Source: Paraphaeosphaeria minitans (lineage: Eukaryota > Ascomycota > Dothideomycetes > Pleosporales > Didymosphaeriaceae). Taken from it: 64,000 bases of DNA. Location of the stretch: assembly GCA_015832175.1 (NCBI GenBank), contig WJXW01000009.1, forward strand, positions 806,001 to 870,000, given 5' to 3'. The notes under the pieces were generated by a model that was not told the origin of the DNA, did no database searches, and was given only the letters and a program-made list of their open reading frames with translations. Below, piece by piece: positions 34,946 to 46,580 of this stretch (positions are counted from its first letter, which is position 1; each line of letters opens with the position of its first letter). The position numbers and the translations under genes were made by a program.

Positions 34946-37900
34946 CAGCCGAACCAGTCACCATATGCGCCGGTTGTGGCTCATCTGATTCCGAGACGAC
35001 CATCGGCGATGGAGAACAGTGGATAAGATGTGATGGCTGTAAAAGGTGGCACCACTACGTCTGCGCTGGTTTTCAAAGCGAGCGAGAAGTGCGTGATGTG
35101 GACAAGTTCTATTGCGAGCGATGCCAACCAAAGTTTGGCAAGACCACCAAAGTCAGAAAATCCACCAGAGCGCACACCGCTGTCGATTATGCTGGGCTAA
35201 ATGAAGGCATACTGAAGACATCGGACGATAACCCCGAACATCACTATATTGCTGCCTTCAAAAACGGAGACATGGAGTTCACCCCAGAGACATTTGCGCG
35301 TCTGGCACCAGAGTTAGTTTCCGCCGACTTCCTCGAAAAGACGAATGGCTTCAAAGAGCCCATCCTAATTCCTGCAGCCTTGAACCCTCGACCACGATAC
35401 CCCGGCAGAGGACACCCGGAAGATCACAAGTCGACTATCACGACTGATGCAGCTGCAGACTCATACTACGCACTCGATGTGTCACTGGATGATGGCCAAG
35501 ACAACTTGGATATGGTCATTCCGGAGGGTCTAACCGTCCGACGCGTTTCGGAGCTGTATGGGCCCCAAGAACGCGTACCAGTCATTGATGTCAAAGCTCA
35601 GGAAGGAGAGGACAAACGGTGGACCATGGCGAAGTGGGCCGACTATTACGAACAACAAGGCGAGAAGCCGGTCCGGAATGTCATTAGTTTGGAAGTTTCC
35701 CGGAGTCGACTAGGAAGATTAATCCGTCGGCCAAAAGCAGTGCGAGATATGGATCTCCAAGACGCTGTTTGGCGTGACGATGACAAGAAAGCTCCTCCTG
35801 CTGTGCAATTCTATTGTCTCATGTCCGTTGCGGACTGTTACACGGACTTCCACATCGACTTTGGCGGCTCATCAGTCTACTACCATATCGTGAAAGGCAG
35901 GAAGGTGTTTTTCTTCATACCACCTACAAAACAGAACTTAAAAAAATACGAGGACTGGTGCCTATCTCCGAAGCAGGGCCACGAATGGCTCGGTCACCAA
36001 GTCAAAGAGTGCTACAGGGTCGATCTGTATCCTGGAGATACAATGCTAATCCCCTCTGGCTGGATACACGCGGTTTGGACCCCGGAGGATAGTCTGGTCA
36101 TCGGCGGTAACTTTCTCACTCGGATCCACTATGGCATGCAGATCAAGGTCTTGGAGATCGAGAAGAATACCAAGGTTGCCCCCAAGTTTCGATACCCGTT
36201 TTTCCAAAAGCTCATGTGGCTCTCTCTCATCCGCTACCTCGAGGAGGACCCTCTGCCCGCCCAGGTCGAACACTTGTTACTCGGTGGAGGTCAGTTCCAT
36301 CGCAATGTCCCCACATACTGCGAGACCGATAAGTTCGGACACAACTCGCATCCCGGCCCGGAGAACTATCACAGACGCTATTATTCTAAAGCCGAACTGG
36401 AGGGTCTTACCGATCTTGCAAATTATGTTTGGAGGTCTGTGTTAATATCGCTCGGCCGGATCGAAGGCATAACAGAAAAAGTGCAAAAGAACGTCACAAG
36501 CTCTATTCCCAAAGGTTTCGGAGACCCTCTTGTGGTTGCCAAGCGCTTCGCTATGTGGATCGCTTGGAAAAGAGGAAACGAGTGCATTCCACAGTGGGCA
36601 CAGTCCGACGCCGTACTGCCCGACGCTCAAGAGGCGGAAAAAAAACTCAGCGCCGCTCAGGTCAAGCGGATGGAGAAACAAGCGATGGGCGAAGGCTTAA
36701 GAGCAAGTTCAGAGAAGCAGTTTTCAAGGACCAGAGCAACCGAGACCCCCTTCACAAACGGCGTGGAACATCACAGCCCAGGTCTAGTCACACCACCACC
36801 TCCTCTACCAACGATGACTGGGTTCCTCCAGAAGCCAGATCCATCCCGACCCCAGACCACACCCAAGACTTCGCAACTCGGCCCGAAGCGCATTGCCTGT
36901 GACGCTTGCCGCAAACGAAGAATACGGTGCAAGCATAAAGACGAGATCTTCGATCCAACAAAACCTGCTGGCATGGCTGGTGGCATGAATACGATAGACT
37001 TGTCCGGTTCTCTAGGACTATCGGTTAAGCGTCGTTACAGTGACTTTGGTGCGTCTCACGGGCAGCAATCGAGTTCGGCGGACAAGAGCATGTTGAATGG
37101 CGGGCCACTACTTGCGGACGCCAATGGTGATCCGTATGCATTGAAATCTGGCCGTGTAAAGGCTTGTGCTGATTGCCGCAAGAGCAAGGTGAGATGTTTG
37201 ACATTGTTGGCAATTGCCAAGCTAACAATACCAGCGTCGCTGTATTCACGATGAGTACGGCAATGTTGATCCGGTCAAAGCCAACGAAGTCCCCATTCCA
37301 AGAGGTGCAGCGGCCAAGAAGCGCCGCATTAGCGATGAAGATCCCACTGTAGGTCAACGAAAGCTAAAGAAGGAAGCTACAGCCGATAGCGCTTCGTTAT
37401 ACACCCCGCTGCATCACAGAAACTCCTCCTCGGGAGAGTTCGTCCTGGGAGGCCATGCCGAACTTCAGGACTTGGCGTTCTCTGCTCAACAGGCTCTCAG
37501 CAGCCACGGATTCGACGACGATGCGATGCCTATCGACCCGGCTCTACAGCCATACAACCATGGGAATGATGAGTACTCGGCAGATTTCTCTCATACATCC
37601 CAGCAAGATGCGGTCATGTTCTCGGTAGAAGAGCTACCTAATGGCACAGTTGAAAGGGGGGAGGCCAGCATAGACGCACAATCAGGACCTGGTCTGGATC
37701 CTGTCAGCCCTGGCACGGTTCCCATCGGATTTCATGTCCAATCCAATGGTACCACGGAGGATCGCCCTTCCCCCCACGCCAATCGAACTAGCATTCAATT
37801 TTCTCCACCAACTCCAAATGCGCAACGCTCGGGATGGCCCTATCCTAGTGGTCGCAAGCCTAGCCAAACACCACACCGTTCTCACAGGCAGGGCAACACA

Positions 37901-38086
37901 CCGAAGACACCTTCGGGTAGAAGACGCGACAGCAAGGAATCAATCAAGCTCGAGCCACGGTCTGAACCGAAGGCGCGCGCTACGGCATCGACTGTTGTTG
38001 ACAGTGAAGAAGATATGGCGAGTTTGGCGCTAGCATTGCAGCTTCAGATGGAGGAACATGGCCTGCGACGACGGAGCATGGTATAA
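33520..38086 (+). CDS. JHD1: JmjC histone demethylase JHD1/KDM2-type with PHD finger
   Basis: Fe(II)/2-oxoglutarate oxygenase family removing methyl groups from histone lysines (H3K36 in characterised relatives). Exons 33520-37188 and 37235-38086, intron 37189-37234 (46 nt, branch GCTAAC), 1506 residues. N-terminal ~340 residues are disordered. An AT-hook-like GWPKGKPRGPR follows near 349, a poly-Asn run at about 467-477, then a PHD finger from C483 (CAGC...RCDGC...WHHYVC...FYCERC). The JmjC domain has the iron ligands H778, D780 and H850 (FHIDFGG and GWIHAVW), all present. The C-terminal part has two CX2CX6C motifs (C1127/C1130/C1137 and C1216/C1219/C1226), the second crossing the intron, then a long disordered tail ending in a short helix. 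The start at 33520 is the first Met of the open frame; a later start is possible. Confidence 0.93.
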
Positions 38087-38574
38087 GCGCAGAATTTCCT
38101 TCCTTCCGAGATTCGTATCCCTTTGAATTTTTTTTGATTTAATGGCGTCTACTGGCTTCAAGGTCACTGCATGGGTCACGCCGGGGGGTTGGCAGCTTTG
38201 GTCATTCTCTTGAATTTCGTTATATCATGCCCAGGGTTAGTGGCTGGCATTTTGGCGTTTACCGAAGTCGGCATCGATGCCCTTTATACCCGGACTTCAG
38301 TGGTAAAGTTCTGCATTTTCTTAAAGAGTCTTTCATATAGCGACATTTTCCAGGGCAGTCCCCGGGACGCATAGGTGAGATTCGGTTACAACGCAAGCCG
38401 GTGTGAAGTTGTGGCGAGTGTAGATTACGAGATAAACAAGTAGTTGTTTAAAGGTCGTTCTCGATAGCCCCAGTGACCATCTCTGTGAGCCCAGTACACA
38501 TGACGCAAGCCTGTCGAGGCAATATACGAAACCGTCCAAGTCCACCCAGGACGGACGTTCGGCACACGGCATGC
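38087..38574. other. intergenic
   Basis: 488 bases between the 3' ends of JHD1 and the His-rich gene. A T-rich run follows the JHD1 stop. Nothing else was recognised. Confidence 0.5.
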
Positions 38575-39192
38575 CTATATCCACCGGTCCGTGTTACCAA
38601 AAGGAGGGTACTTCAACTTGGTCTCCCCTCGCCTTCCAGCTCCGCTAGCCGCACTGCTCACACAATCCCAATCCCACGGTACCTCCCTCCCCAGCACCTC
38701 GTAGCCTGCAACCCTCCTCAGCCTTCCTCTATCAGGTCGCACCTCTCGCAGCGCAACGCGCGTCGTCTCCCTTATCTCGGTCTTGGCTGGCTCCACGATC
38801 TGGGTTCTGTATATCGGCTCTCGCGGCGAGGGACAGGCTGACGGGCTACGTGAGGATGGTGGAGCCGAAGTCGGAGGTGCGGGCCTACGCTTCCTGCCAT
38901 GGCCGTGAAGCTTCCAGTGATGGTGGCGATGTTGCGGAAAGTGGAGAGGGTGCATGTGCAACGGATGGATTTGCGGATGGTGGTGGTGATGATGATCCAG
39001 ATGATGGTGATGTTTCTCGGTCTCGATGGGCGCAATTATGCGGACTTTAGTGTAGCGGGGACCGTCTCCCTTTTTGTGGACTCGAACGAGGTCTGCCACA
39101 GATGATCCATCGTCGGGGTGGTGATGGTGAGGATGGTGATGGTGCTGCGTGGGCTTGGGCTTGGGCTTGGGGGTAAGTGTTATCCAGCACAT
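38575..39192 (-). CDS. histidine-rich hypothetical protein
   Basis: Minus-strand frame of 205 residues from the Met at 39192. Two His clusters (HHHHPHHHH near 20-28 and HHHHLDHHHHHH near 65-76) flank a conserved-looking segment VADLVRVHKKGDGPRYTKVRIIAPIE. A third His/Pro/Leu cluster follows. The C-terminal part (IYRTQIVEPAKTEIRETTRVALREVRP) looks structured. His clusters could bind metal ions; this is inference. The frame stays open upstream without another ATG, so the true start may lie in an unrecognised upstream exon. No signal peptide or enzyme motif in the part seen. The function is unknown. Confidence 0.5.
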   Translation of the reverse strand: MCWITLTPKPKPKPTQHHHHPHHHHPDDGSSVADLVRVHKKGDGPRYTKVRIIAPIETEKHHHHLDHHHHHHPQIHPLHMHPLHFPQHRHHHWKLHGHGRKRRPAPPTSAPPSSRSPSACPSPREPIYRTQIVEPAKTEIRETTRVALREVRPDRGRLRRVAGYEVLGREVPWDWDCVSSAASGAGRRGETKLKYPPFGNTDRWI

Positions 39193-40081
39193 GGCTGGAG
39201 TAACTCCCGGGGAACGACGCTGGTAGGGAGCGGATACGTATTGGAGGTGCGAGACGGTGGTGTGCGTGTGAGTATATGGGAGTGTAGGCGTGTGAGGGTC
39301 GGGTTATTGTGTATGAGGTCCAATCCCGATGAGACATGCAGTGGGAGTGCAGCTTGCAGCACGAAGAAGTATAGCTGAGGACTTGGAAGGGGGAAAGGGC
39401 AAGCAACTAGACTTTGTGGTTTTGGTTCGCACTTTCCATTGGGGTATCTTGTACGGCAGACAATCCGAGATATACCAGCGACGAGAGCGTCATGCTGGAC
39501 TGGTCACGCAGTGGTTGCGCCTCTCCACGCGCCAACATGCACCGTACAAGAGCGCAGGACCGAAGTACTGAAGTACGAGACACAGGGTCCTTATGACGCT
39601 CGCATACCGTAAGGTATGCGAACATGTGTTCATCTTGGGCGTCCGGATGATGGACGCTGGTGGTTAGAAGTGGCACATGGCGAGGCTCATATGTCTTGAG
39701 TGACCCAGAGGTGCTGATGGAACACATGATGGCCAGCGTCAGTCTTGAGGAGGCGCCGGCTGCGAGCTGGACGCCAGCAGCGAGAACTTGCAGAGCGAGG
39801 CTAAGTCCTGAGCTTTCACTGGCACACGAGGTGGGACATATAGATGAGAATGGTGGAGGCGGAGGTGGAGGTGAAGGTGAAAGTGGTAAAGCGTGGGGAA
39901 AGGCAGCAGTGACGCGAGTACCTACTGGTGCCTACCTAGGCGCCAAGACGGGCCACCCAGCAGCTTGCCCGGAGCTCCAGCATCACGGACGGCATCAACC
40001 ACCGTACAGCGCGCCCCCACCTGGCCCTCTCCGCCCTCACACGCTCGCATCCTCGGCCGCTCACATTTTCCAGACGTCGCC
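39193..40081. other. intergenic, upstream of PRE2
   Basis: 889 bases. It contains a perfect hairpin at 39601-39620 (8-bp stem CGCATACC, 4-nt loop) and short GGTGGAGG-type runs at about 39850-39880. Promoters of PRE2 and of the His-rich gene lie here. Confidence 0.45.
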
Positions 40082-41099
40082 ATGGACTCATTAGTTGCAC
40101 AATACACGCGGCCGGCCTTCACCGAGGAGGGTCCGACGCACGAGGAGCAGCAGGAGCTCTGCCAGGCCGCCCCGGAGCTGTCGCTCAAGTTCGCGCTGCC
40201 GCCGGTGGCACAGGTATGTCCGCGCTGGGACGCTGTCTCTGCAAAGCCATGGTGTGTAGCATGCTGATACAGTGCCAGTCGGCCGCCTGGCTGCGCGCCA
40301 TGACGGACGACTACTCGAACCCCAGCTGCCCCATCAAGATCGCTCACGGCACCACGACGCTTGCCTTCCGCTTCAAGGGCGGCATCATCGTAGCCACAGA
40401 CTCCAGGGCCACGGCGGGCAACTGGATTGCCTCACAAACGGTCAAGAAAGTCATCGAGATCAACAACTGTCTGCTGGGCACCATGGCCGGTGGCGCTGCT
40501 GTAAGCCGCCCCGCTTCGTAATGGCGAAAAGCGACCGCTGACGCGCTGCAGGACTGTCAATACTGGCTGGCATATTTGGGCATGCAGTGCCGCCTCCACG
40601 AGCTCCGACACAAGCGCCGCATTTCCGTAGCCGCAGCCTCCAAGATTCTGGCCAACCTCGTATACTCATACAAGGGCATGGGCCTGTCCATGGTACCACC
40701 CTCCCCTTCACTTGACCGGTGGACATGCTAACAATCGTGTAGGGCACCATGTGCGCGGGCGTGACACCCCAGGAAGGCCCAGCTCTCTACTACATCGACA
40801 GCGACGGTACACGACTCGCAGGCAACCTTTTCTGCGTCGGCTCCGGTCAGACGTTTGCCTATGGTGTTCTCGACGCCAACTACAAATACGATCTCTCGGA
40901 CGAAGACGCTCTCGAGCTGGGCAGGCGGAGTATCCTTGCCGCCACCCACCGCGACGCCTACTCCGGAGGCTTCATCAACCTCTACCACGTCAAAGAGGAC
41001 GGCTGGGTGAAGCACGGCTTCAATGACACCAACCCCATCTTCTGGGAGACCAAACTGAACAAGGGCGAATTCTCAAACGTCACGGCAGATCTGGTATAG
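40082..41099 (+). CDS. PRE2: 20S proteasome subunit beta5 (chymotrypsin-like)
   Basis: Catalytic beta-ring subunit of the 20S proteasome. Exons 40082-40213, 40279-40500, 40552-40692, 40743-41099 (283 residues). Introns are GT-AG and phase 0. The propeptide ends at Gly68, exposing Thr69 in AHGTTTLAF as the N-terminal nucleophile after autocleavage. Further hallmarks are [29 protein letters not shown], the [19 protein letters not shown] helix and [14 protein letters not shown]. The intron 1 acceptor could be 40272 or 40278 (tandem acceptors six bases apart), changing the junction by Cys-Gln inside the propeptide. 40278 leaves better spacing from the GCTGAT branch point. Convergent with the RED-like gene. 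Confidence 0.96.
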
Positions 41100-41355
41100 G
41101 GTGAAGGATGAACGAGAGAGGAACACATGAGCCGTGAATGCGCCCTGGACATGTACTTCAGAGGCAAGAGAACCGGGCTGTAGGTGTGAGAGGAGCGACC
41201 TCTGCATACTTGATGTGCGAGGGAGCAATGAGATCAATACGACAACCAGTCGTGCATCTCAGGTTACGAAATAGATACACTCTACGACATGACATGCATA
41301 ATGTTGGCTATGGTGTTGTCTCAAGATTCGCTCCCCAACGTGCCTCTACAGTGCC

Positions 41356-43079
41356 TCATCCCAACGTTTTCTTTTCCTTTTGTCTCTGCATTGCCATGAG
41401 CACATCGGTTGCACTGTTTTTATCCCCCTGCTTCTTCTTCGGTTCCCTCTTCCGCTTTTTGCCGCTCTTGGCCCCATCCTCGCCATCGTTGTCCTCTGCG
41501 CCTCCAATTCCTTTCCATTCGGAAAATTTGACCTTCTCACCTTCTCGCTCCATGTCCTCAGCATCATCGAATCGTGACGCACCAAAGCCCATATCCATGT
41601 CCTCCATGTCGCGGTCAGAAGCGGAAAGCTTGGCAAGTCGCGCTTTGAGTCGAGACTCCTCGGAATCTGCGTCGTTGATAAGACTCGAGTTGGGGTCCAA
41701 GGTGCGCACTTTTTGTAGCGCTGCTCGAACGGTGGCATCTGCCGTGGAGGAATCTGAGGATTGAATAGGTTCGCCCGACGTGAGAGTCTTGCTGGAGGCA
41801 AAGTAGTTGCGCTTGGGGGCTGAATTGTGGGCTGAAACAGTGGGCTTGGTAGAAGCCCGATCGGGATCATCGTCGTTGGCATCTTGGTCTATGGGTGGTG
41901 TTCCTTGCTTCTCGGGTAGTGCCGCAGTGTCTTTTGCTTCTACTTCTTCCTCTGACGAGTCGCCTTCGCTGTCCAAGGCTGTTAGCGGGTTGTAGTTGGA
42001 GCCGACACCTTCAAAAATGTCGTCTTCTTCTGAGTCTTCCCGTTCTTCCTTCGCGGGCGGTAGATGATGTGTGTTGAGGGGCTTGTTTTCGTCTTCTAGA
42101 TCGTGGCGTACTTCGGGCAGCGGTTCTTGCGCTTTCTGTTTCCGAACCTTGCGCTTCTCCTTTCCTTGGGCATCGGTGATGATGAGGACCTCTCGGCCTT
42201 GTTCGTCCGTCTCGATCCTCGATGTCTCTCCTTTCTCGCTAACCTTGCGAAAGCCTGTTCCAAGGCTTGGGTATTTCTTCTCATACTCGGCTGCTGCTGC
42301 TGCGGCCGCCTCTTCCCTTTGCCGCTTGAGTTCGGCAAGGATATCAGCCCTGCTCCGCTTGACACCGGCTACCGGCTTCGGCGGCGCCACCTCACCCTTC
42401 TTCTCGCCCTTATCCCTCACAATGGAGGCGATGTCGCGCTCAGCCAATGCGTCGAACTCGTCTTCCACACCAGCTGCCTGCTCGGGGTCCTCCTCTTCCG
42501 GCGCCGGCTGTTCGAACACATCCTCGCCCCTCCTCACGCGCTCAAGTAGTTTCCTATCCAGGCCCTTGACCAGATGCGTAGCTGCAATGTCGCCGCCTGT
42601 GATCTCTTGCACCAGCTTCTCAAACATGTCTCTGTCGATCTGACCAAGCTTCATCGCCTCCTCGAGATTCTTGATGCGCTGCACCGTCTCGTCATCTTCG
42701 TCGGCGATGCGCTCTTTGGTGCGATCAGTATAGCCTGCGGCGAGCTTGCTCCCCTTTGGCGCGGCGGACCTGAACTTCTTCTTGGGAGGGTTCGCCTTTG
42801 CATTGCGCTCGGCGAGCTGGCGGGCAAAGTCGGCCTGAATCGAGCCGCGGCCTACCTGGCGCCTGGGCCGCTGTCAGCCAGGCAAAGAGCAGGCGGTGGA
42901 CGCAAGAACAGTACGTACGGTGTCATGGGGATGCTGGCGCTTTTGCGCGCGCCCAGCACGGCGCCGCGCGAGGGCACAGGCGGATTCTTGCTGCTGCTGC
43001 TGCTGCTGTCGCCATCGCCATCACCATCACGCTTTCCAGGCGAGTTGACGAGCAGCCGGCGGAATTGCTGGTTGTTCAT
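41356..43079 (-). CDS. RED-like splicing protein
   Basis: Homologue of RED/IK, a spliceosomal B-complex protein partnered with SMU1. Exons on the minus strand: 42919-43079 and 41356-42862, intron 42863-42918 (56 nt), 555 residues. N-terminus MNNQQFRRLLVNSPGK; the RED_N block RGSIQADFARQLAERNAKA follows across the splice, then KERIADEDDETVQRIKNLEEAMKLGQI and HLVKGLDRKLLERVRRGED. A central Ala/Glu/Lys helix contains a run of seven alanines. The C-terminal half is acidic, Ser/Asp/Glu-rich and disordered, with a Lys-rich patch (KKRKREPKKKQGDK) that may be a nuclear signal. Length is close to animal RED proteins. Confidence 0.88.
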
Positions 43080-43459
43080 GGCCGTGGTGTGTGGAGCAGT
43101 GAGCGCTGCGTAGTCGACCCAAAGTTGTCGCCAAGGACGGCTGGCTTGCCCGGCCCCGCTGCAGCTAGCTTCACACTGCGTGGTGCTGAGCCGCCCCTCC
43201 GCCCCCCTCCGCCCCTCCTCGCCAGCGCCCCGGTCCCCCCATGCCGCATGCGTGTACCTGCGCCTACATGCACTAGTGCATCTTACTCCAGCATGTAAAA
43301 CAAGCAGTAGAGCGTGCGTTGGCCCCGCATCAAACTCCTTCTTGTGCGTGGTCTCTCTCATCTGAGTCCTTGTGCGTGGTCTCTCTCATCTGAGTCCTTG
43401 TGCCCGGTCTCTCTCATCAGCGTCCTTCTGTCCTGTGCTTTCATTTCACCGCAGCCGTG
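43080..43459. promoter_or_regulatory. divergent promoter region, RED-like / GH43
   Basis: 380 bases between opposed genes, containing a three-copy 28-bp repeat just upstream of the GH43 start codon. No TATA box was assigned. Confidence 0.5.
43344..43427. repeat. 28-bp tandem repeat, 3 copies
   Basis: Units start at 43344, 43372 and 43400. The first two are identical and the third diverges (GTGCCCGG...CATCAGCG). All contain GGTCTCTCTCATC. The array ends 32 bases before the GH43 start codon and may be part of its promoter or leader. Confidence 0.95.
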
Positions 43460-44615
43460 ATGCTAAGGCTACCGCAGTTGCTGCTAAATGCAACTTTTGC
43501 TATTTTAGCGTGGGGTCAATCGTACTCAAACACTACCACACTACCACTTACACCAACCCAATCCTTGCCAAAGGAGGAGCTGACCCGTAAGTCTCGAAAA
43601 TGCTATCCATACCAATTCCTTCTCTAAACCGCACAGATGGGTGTTCCGCCACGATGGTTGGTACTACATGACCTACACGACCAATGACGATGTCACCCTG
43701 CTTCGAAGTCAGGTCCTCACTGACTGGAACAGCGCCGAGTCAAAGGCTCTCTTCACCCCGCCGCCAGGCATGAACTACTCTACCGACCTATGGGCTCCGG
43801 AGCTCCACCAGCTCAATGGAACCTGGTATGTCATCTTCACAGCAGACCCTCGCAACGATTCTCCTTCTCCTGAGGTGGACATGTATTGTCCGTACAATTG
43901 TCCAGCCGTCCACCACCGCATGTACGTGCTCGAAGGCCACGGTTCCGATCCTTGGAGCGCCAACTTCGCCTACAAGACCCAGCTTGACACCTATCACCAA
44001 TTTGCCATTGACGGGACCTACTTTCAGCACACGAGTGGTCTGTACCATATATACAGCTGCTGGACAACCCAATACGCCGCCTGGCCCGCAAACCTCTGCA
44101 TTGCAAAACTGGAGAACCCATGGACGGTGGCGAGTCCTTTCTCCGAGCGCCAGATCATATCAGTGCCCAGTTTTCCATGGGAGAAGACGCCGTACGGTCG
44201 AGCTGAGAATGATCGATTGAGCAGTAATGAGGGACCGCAGCAACTCACCAACTCGCGCACTGGTCAGCAGTTTCTGATCTACAGCGCCGCTCGTTCCGAC
44301 AACCGCAACTACTGTCTCGGGCTCCTGGAACTCACTCCCGGCGGCGATCCCATGAATCCATCCGACTGGCGCAAACACCAGTATCCCGTGTTCTACCAGA
44401 ACCCCGCCGAAAGTGCATATGGAGTGGGCCACGCGAGCTTCGTCTCGAGTCCGGACGGGACGGAGGACTGGATTGTATATCATGGCATGCAGGACCCCAC
44501 CAACGGCTGGTCTGCAAGGACGATTAGGACACAAAAATTTACGTGGAATGATGATGGGACGCCAAACTTCCCCAAGCCGGGCTATGGACCGTACGAAACC
44601 CCTAGTGGGCAGTAG
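43460..44615 (+). pseudogene. GH43 glycoside hydrolase, secreted, frameshifted
   Basis: Family 43 arabinanase/arabinofuranosidase/xylosidase-type enzyme acting on plant cell-wall polysaccharide. Exon 1 43460-43586, intron 43587-43636 (50 nt), exon 2 43637-44615. The ATG at 43460 opens a good signal peptide (MLRLPQLLLNATFAILAWG) but in a different frame from the conserved TNPIL...GADPW start of the mature enzyme. The shift coincides with a perfect 8-bp tandem duplication (CACTACCA, 43531-43546). Removing one copy would put both parts in one frame. The rest is intact: Asp in GADPW, Asp in YSTDLWAPE and Glu in SSNEGPQ are the expected catalytic triad. There is no ATG in the mature-enzyme frame upstream. 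It is either a recent inactivation, a polymorphism, or a sequence error; the pristine remainder argues for a recent event. Confidence 0.85.
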
Positions 44616-44851
44616 CAGGTCTGTCGAACACTCAGGCCGGTGGGCGTGGTGTCATCGTAAGCAGTGTCGCACCAGCAACATACAAACGGTTTGTGTATAG
44701 GCAAAGTTCCATGAACAAAACATGTGCTTGCGTGCAATATACTTAGACGGTGCGTGCGTACATTCCCAGCGATTTGAGCCAGGCAACATGCTCAAGGGTA
44801 TATCTCAAGTGCTACAGTAACAGAATCACCATCGTATTGCAGAAAAACCTC

Positions 44852-46580
44852 TCACACAGCGCTCTTCTCCCTCACTCCCTTCCTCAGCCTACTCTTTTCT
44901 GTCGTCTCTTCGATCTTGGTTTTGCGCCATGTGCACTCCTCTGCGAAGTCGCACATTCGGCATTTGAAGGCTTCCTCGACCTCGACACCTTTAGCTTCTC
45001 TATCGCCTTTCCACCATTCCATCTCGCTCTTGATATAAGCATTAATAGTTTCTGCACTGTATTTTATGAGCTCGTTACCGATGACCTCTCCTGTCTTCGC
45101 GTATCGAAATTCTGCACGCAAGATGTCGCTCATGGCGGGCATTGTCTGTTGGTACTCGCTGATCATGAGTGACCACAAAGACGAGAGATTCGGGTGTGAT
45201 GTTAGTTCATTGGCTTGAAGGATGCTGTAGGGGTTTTCAAGACTGAAGTCTGAGTCAGTGCCCTCAAGGGTACCGCCGCTAAGTGTGAAAGCCTCCGAGA
45301 AGGATTCCAGTGGTGCAAGACCGTACCGGGAAAATATGGTTTCTGCGTCGACATGGTTCAGTGAAAGCGATTCGAGAAGTTTACGGTACAGCATCAGCTG
45401 CATCCAAGTGGGACGCAATGAGGCACCTTTGGGCAGTGACCGTGCACCGCGTGTCTTCACATCAGCGATGTACACCTGTCCGTCGTTCTCCACAGCCCCT
45501 CGCCAAGCACTCGCGGGGACTTCTGGTGGATCCAGCTTCCCGCCACCAGCTTTCCTGAAGGCTTGTTCAATGCTACGTTGGCCCAGTGGGAGTGTGCCAC
45601 TGCTCTGCTTCGCGTTAGGTGGCTCCAGATTTCTCTCTGTGTCTAGATCTGGACACGTAAAGCTGAGCTCATCGATCACACCATTGACGACCTGTCCCTC
45701 TACTACACCCCATATCTCAAGCTCCCTTGTGAGCCCTCTTTCCCGCAGACAACGTAGCCCTTGGATTGCATTCCAGATCTTTAGACCGAATCGATCTTCC
45801 TTGCTCACAGTCTCGACTGGTATGTTGATGTGGACTTCATCTTCCAGAGCTTGGTGTATCTTTGAGCCTGTTTTCATGGCCTCGGTGCGTGGCTTACGTC
45901 CGAACTTGGAGAGGGTGTAGGAGTACTGCAGTTCGCACCATGCCGGCGACACGAGATCCGTCACAGATAATGGCTTCTTGGGCTTCGTGCGAAAACGCTC
46001 GAGAGGTGTTCGTGAGTCATCGGAGGATAGGCTGGGCTCTTGGGTCGGTCGCATCTGTGAGGGTGGCGACTCTCTGGGAACTAAGCGCTGTCAGATGGTC
46101 AGATGGCAATCGCGGTGCGATGGGGATTATGGAGTGGCTCATACCGCTAAACGTCCGCCGCGACCGGGCATCGTACTCGAATTCCATCGACAAGCCACTC
46201 GCCACGACAGGTGAACTTTGGAAGGCGCGCTGTTCCCAGTGCACGAGAGGCTGACGCCGCGTTTGCATGGCCACGGCAACATTCTGCGCGCCGCCCTCAA
46301 TTGTAGGATATGCGTTTTCGCTTGGTGCAGAGGCGGCGAGTTTGACGAGGCCGCCCAAGGCTGTGTCTTCCTGTACGTCGTCCAAGTCAATGTCCGAGCC
46401 GTAGTCGCTTAGGGCTGTGAGGGAGACGTCAGAGCCATACTGGCTGTTTGGTGCGTGTGATATCGCAGCCGCGACGTGGTTGTCCATGGTATCATTTCCG
46501 GGCCGCTGGAAGGCGTCTCCCGCGGGTGGACGCGTTGGCGCTTCGAGATGGCGCGGGATCGCGTGTGGTGGTGAGGTCAT
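44852..46580 (-). CDS. EXO5: exonuclease V (EXO5/DEM1-type)
   Basis: Fe-S-containing single-strand DNA exonuclease of the PD-(D/E)XK superfamily, acting in mitochondria or nucleus depending on species. Exons on the minus strand: 46145-46580 and 44852-46071, intron 46072-46144 (73 nt, GTATGA...AGAG), 551 residues. Core motifs: SVTDLVSPAWCELQY (first cluster cysteine C191), the TGSKIHQALEDEVH helix, NGVIDELSF and YIADVKTRGARSLP carrying catalytic acids and lysine, MQLMLYRKLL, and three C-terminal cluster cysteines C516, C519 and C525 in CRMCDFAEEC. Together these give the CX(n)CX2CX5C pattern of EXO5. The long N-terminal extension is disordered and acidic. A shorter start at 46054 is possible; the spliced start at 46580 is preferred because phase closes. 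Confidence 0.9.
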
